This document shows positions 6,615-9,402 of a DNA stretch of 9,402 bases, piece by piece; the stretch's first letter is position 1, and each line of letters opens with the position of its first letter. Origin of the DNA: Bacteroidales bacterium. Its GTDB lineage: Bacteria; Bacteroidota; Bacteroidia; Bacteroidales; ML635J-15. Location of the stretch: positions 1 to 9,402 of the forward strand of contig JAQVPT010000129.1 of NCBI GenBank assembly GCA_028701945.1. Reading direction: 5' to 3'. The position numbers and the translations under genes were made by a program. A model generated the notes under the pieces. The model searched no databases. It saw only the letters and a list, made by a program, of their open reading frames with translations, and was not told the DNA's origin.

Positions 6615-7019
6615 TCAATCGTCGATTTTCCTGACGTGCAAATACCTTGACTTACAATAAAAATAACATAAAGTTTCCTTTTTATTTTTAAAATCCAAAT
6701 CTTTTAAAAATAGTTCTAATCTTTCTAATATTAATTTATAACTGGTTTTACCATTTTTAGTTCTGTCCTCAGTTATTAATATAAGATGTTCGTTTATCAA
6801 TATCATTAAAATAGTTCTCCTTGACCAAATCCATGTTTTTTAGCCAATTAAAAAGCGTTCAAGTTGCTGTGTGTACGGATTTCGGACATAATAACTTATA
6901 AACCAAATTTTGCCTTTTGTTAATTTTGCAGGGTACAGGGTAGTAGTTATGTTTTCAACTTTTTGTTTGTTCAAAATTTTGAATTTTTTTACAGTTTTAG
7001 CTGCAAAAACATTGTCTCG
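6615..7019 (-). pseudogene. Decayed tyrosine recombinase (integrase) N-terminal remnant
   Basis: Three overlapping frames on this strand together resemble the N-terminal half of a Bacteroidota tyrosine recombinase. From 7019 the first frame gives VKKFKILNKQKVENITTTLY, then KLTKGKIWFISYYVRNPYTQ and QLERFLIG, ending at TAA 6842-6840; this resembles the arm-binding beta-sheet (KGKxWYIxYYxxNPxTxxxxRxRI). A second frame gives KNMDLVKENYFNDIDKRTSY to TGA 6771-6769. The first frame then resumes with EDRTKNGKTSYKLILERLEL, FLKDLDFKNKKETLCYFYCK and SRYLHV before TGA 6617-6615, resembling the SAM-like core-binding domain (YTxLxxALxxFLxxK...RxxTxxxYKSxxxxL). There is no in-frame ATG start. The catalytic domain with its R-H-R-Y residues is absent. 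It begins 66 bases past the 3' end of tRNA-Ser on the same strand, the usual place of an island integrase. Recognition is by eye. Confidence 0.55.
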
Positions 7020-7039
7020 TTACTGACCCGCTTTTTTCA

Positions 7040-7077
7040 CTAAAACCTTTGTAAACATTGCAAACAAAGACTTTTAG
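7040..7077. repeat. Imperfect hairpin between tRNA-Ser and the integrase remnant
   Basis: CTAAAA (7040-7045) plus CTTTGT (7047-7052) can pair with ACAAAG (7064-7069) plus TTTTAG (7072-7077), with a small internal bulge and an 11-base loop. It starts 8 bases past the encoded CCA of the tRNA. Neither strand has a T run after the stem, so it is not a classical terminator. It could help 3' processing or be left from a recombination site. Confidence 0.4.
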
Positions 7078-7084
7078 CGGTGTT

Positions 7085-7174
7085 TGGCGGAGAGACAGGG
7101 ATTCGAACCCTGGGTCCGCGTGAGCGGACAACGGTTTTCGAGACCGCCCCGATCGACCACTCTGGCATCTCTCC
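7085..7174 (-). tRNA. tRNA-Ser (anticodon CGA)
   Basis: The minus strand folds as a type II tRNA. The acceptor stem is GGAGAGA (7174-7168) with TCTCTCC (7095-7089), discriminator G and an encoded CCA (7087-7085). The anticodon arm GCGGT-CTCGAAA-ACCGT has anticodon CGA, reading UCG. The long variable arm GTCCGC-TCAC-GCGGAC pairs perfectly, as expected for serine, and the T arm is CAGGG-TTCGAAT-CCCTG. The D stem has two clean pairs and an A-C opposition. The gene looks intact. It stands alone, with its own promoter about 20 bases upstream. Its 3' end faces an integrase remnant, fitting use as an attachment site. Confidence 0.97.
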
Positions 7175-7193
7175 TACTTTTTAAAAGCGAATG

Positions 7194-7201
7194 CAAATTT
7201 A
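7194..7201 (-). promoter_or_regulatory. Probable -7 promoter element of tRNA-Ser
   Basis: On the minus strand this reads TAAATTTG, an exact TAnnTTTG match. It lies 20 bases from the first tRNA base, so transcription would begin near 7187 and leave a short 5' leader for RNase P. The -33 region shows TTTTC rather than TTTG. Confidence 0.55.
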
Positions 7202-7221
7202 ATATTTTTTAGATGAAAATA

Positions 7222-7235
7222 TTCCATTAATGGAA
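7222..7235. repeat. Perfect 14-bp palindrome upstream of the tRNA promoter
   Basis: TTCCATTAATGGAA is a perfect 14-base palindrome that covers about -35 to -48 relative to the inferred tRNA-Ser start. It could be a protein-binding site for the tRNA promoter or for the gene starting at 7429, but nothing else in the window repeats it. The rest of 7236-7428 is plain AT-rich DNA with no exact TAnnTTTG box for the rightward gene. Confidence 0.45.
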
Positions 7236-7428
7236 ATAATTTTAAAACAAACGTTAAAATTCAATTAAAACATTCGGTTTCTTTTGATTTTAAATTTGGA
7301 ATCCATATTTTCACAAGAATTTAATATTTGATTTCAATAATTATCATTAATTATAATACAAAAAACATTGAACCCATTTTGTGGTTTAAGTATATGAATC
7401 AGTTATTACCAATAAATAGTAAAACATT

Positions 7429-9402
7429 ATGAAGCAATTTATCTTTTTATTTTTCTTATTAGCAATAGTACAAATGAATGCACAAGAAAGTTTAACCTAC
7501 CAACAACCACCAAAAGAAATTTTAGACCTTGTAGATGTTCCCCGAGCACCTAATGTTCTTATAGATGCAGACAAAAACTATATGTTATTGTTATCTGGTG
7601 ATACTTATAGTTCGATTGAGGAACTATCACAAGAGGAACGTTGTTTAGTGGGATTATGCATTAACCCCAAAACGAATATTGGAAGTAGAGTTAATTACTA
7701 TAATAGCCTAAAAGTCAAAAGCTTAAAAGATAACAAAGCTGATATTATTGATATAAAAGGCCTTCCAATCAACCCAAAACTAACAAACTTTAATTGGTCG
7801 CCGAATCAAAAAAAGATGGCTCTAACAAATACCACTGAAAATGGTGTTGAAGTTTGGGTGTTAGATTTAGAAACTGCGACAGCGACTAAACTAACTAGCG
7901 ACAATGTAAATGCAAACATTGGAGATGTTATTAACTGGTTTAAAGATGGCGAGTCTTTATTAGTAAAAATAGTTTCAGTAAACAAAAAAACAGCTTATAG
8001 ATTCAAAAACCGCTATTCCAACAGGGCCTAGTATTTCTGAGAATGATGGCAAAAAAGCGCAAAACAGAACCTATCAAAACTTATTGAAAAACAAAAATGA
8101 CGAACATAATTTTGAACAACTTACACTATCAGATATTTATAAAATTTCACTTGATGGAAATGCAGAAAAATGGCTAGAGAGTGATATCTACACAAGTATA
8201 AGCTTCTCACCAGATGGTAATTATGTATTAGTAAAAACAATAGAGAAACCATTTTCCTATTTGGTCCCTTACAACCGATTCCCTTCAAAAACTACGATTT
8301 ACACAATGGCTGGTAAAAAAGTTGAAACCGTAGTAGAGGTTCCATTAATTGAAGACCTTCCTCAAGGATTTATGTCAGTTATAAAAGACAAAAGAAATTT
8401 TTTATGGAGAAACGACAAGCCTGCTACACTTGTATATACCTTAGCTCTTGATGATGGAGACCCAAAGAACGAAGTCCCTTTTAGAGACGAAGTTTTCGAA
8501 ATGGAATTTCCGTTTAGCGGCAACGATAAAAGTATTTTAAAAACGATTAACCGCATACGTTCCATTGAGTGGGGAAACAACACAGTAGCAATAGCTCATG
8601 ATTATTGGAGGGATACAAGAAACGCAAAAACATATATCTTCAATCCTTCTAACTCTTCAATAAACCCAACAATTTTGACAGATAGGAACTATCAAGAAAT
8701 TTATAGTGATCCAGGTAATTTTGTAACTGAAAGAAATGATATGGGAAGTAATGTTTTAGCTTTGTCAAACAACAACATCTATCTATTGGGTGAGGGTTTT
8801 ACTGAAGATGGTCAATTCCCTTTTCTAGATCAAGTAAATTTAAAAAATCTCAAAAAGAAACGAATATATCAATCGAAATACACCGATAAAGTTGAAACCT
8901 TACAAACCTATAATCCTGCAAATAATGAATTATTGGTAAGAATTGAATCTCCAACAGAATATCCTAATTATTATTTTAGAGATGTTAAGCGTAACGAGTT
9001 AAATCAGATAAGCTTTTTTGCAAATCCTTTTGTGAGCATACAAAACGTTTATAAAGAAGTAATAAACTACAAACGTGATGATGGATTAGACCTTTCAGGA
9101 ACTCTCTATTTACCAATAGGTTACAATTTAAATAACAAAGAAAAAATGCCTATGATTATGTGGGCTTATCCAACTGAATATATAGACAAAGCGAGTGCAG
9201 GACAAAGTAAACAAAACCCCAATAAGTTCACATATCCATATTATGGATCAATGGTTTATTGAGTAACCAGAGGATATGTGGTACTAGATAATGCATCTTT
9301 CCCTATTGTTGGTGAAGGAGATAAAGAGCCAAATGATACCTATAATGAACAATTAGTTGCAAATGCAAAGGCTGCAATTGATGCTGTTGATAATCTAGGC
9401 TA
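7429..9402 (+). pseudogene. S9-family peptidase (prolyl oligopeptidase/glutamyl peptidase type), frameshifted and 3' partial
   Basis: The gene opens with a Sec signal (MKQFIFLFFLLAIVQMNA, cleavage before QES) and the N-terminal pattern of secreted Bacteroidota S9 peptidases (YQQPPKEILDLVDVPRAPNV). A beta-propeller follows (FNWSPNQKKMALTNTTENGV, ISFSPDGNYVLVKTIEKPFS, YLVPYNRFPSKTTIY, EVPLIEDLPQGFM), then the start of the hydrolase domain (YKRDDGLDLSGTLYLPIGYN). The frame breaks at a run of seven A (7984-7990): the original frame stops at TAG 8029-8031, while dropping one A joins VNKK to QLIDSKTAIPTGPSISENDG, the expected continuation. A TGA at 9260-9262 then stands where relatives have Trp (SMVY-stop-VTRGYVVLDN). 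Coding similarity continues to the window end (EGDKEPNDTYNEQLVANAKA). The nucleophile serine lies beyond the window, so neither truncated product could be catalytic. Two independent lesions point to a recent pseudogene; sequencing error is the alternative. An apparent TTG start at 8084 is not real. Confidence 0.9.

Noticed and set aside
6615..6806. A free-standing 63-residue gene with an AAGGAG about 10 bases upstream of its ATG
   Set aside because: The AAGGAG is part of the VKENYF codons of the neighbouring broken frame, and the region is better explained as one degraded integrase.
9260..9262. TGA reassigned to tryptophan, or selenocysteine insertion
   Set aside because: mltG ends naturally at TGA, Trp is TGG in all intact genes here, and a Trp position in an already frameshifted gene is more simply a nonsense mutation.

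Overview
The window reads as chromosomal DNA of an AT-rich member of the Bacteroidota; the order is uncertain. The evidence is a gene set typical of that phylum: a DUF5606 protein, a protein of the family databases call Bacteroidota 'asparagine synthetase B', a GIN-domain (DUF2807) lipoprotein, and an S9 peptidase with a Bacteroidota-style Sec signal. Leaders lack a clear Shine-Dalgarno, and several gene starts carry the phylum's TAnnTTTG -7 promoter element. TAA, TAG and TGA all end genes here, so the code is standard.

Layout from left to right. At 3-932 (+) is the 3' part of a GATase-like protein. It converges on typA/bipA (978-2792, -), a ribosome-associated GTPase. A 422-base gap follows, holding the typA promoter inside an inverted repeat, a run of 15 A and one doubtful small ORF. 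Next is a DUF5606 gene (3215-3649, +) with a clear promoter and a rho-independent terminator. It converges on a leftward pair, mltG (5724-4684) then a SUMF1-fold periplasmic protein (4563-3748). mltG encodes the endolytic murein transglycosylase that sets glycan strand length. The SUMF1 protein lacks the active-site cysteines of formylglycine-generating enzymes, so it is probably structural. Divergent from mltG, with abutting -7 elements, is a cysteine-rich GIN-domain lipoprotein (5775-6515, +).

The right third is a zone of decay. An intact tRNA-Ser(CGA) lies at 7174-7085 (-). Just past its 3' end, on the same strand, are broken reading frames (7019-6615) that look like the N-terminal half of a Bacteroidota tyrosine recombinase. 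tRNA 3' ends are classic integration sites for such enzymes, so this looks like the scar of an integrated element that has been lost. Beyond the tRNA, an S9-family peptidase gene (7429 to the window end, +) carries a +1 frameshift at an A7 run and an in-frame TGA where a tryptophan is expected. It is a pseudogene unless these are sequencing errors.

I see no CRISPR array, complete insertion sequence, rRNA gene or convincing new multi-gene system. The best leads are the integrase scar at the tRNA, the mltG/SUMF1 pair and the mis-named 'asparagine synthetase B' family.
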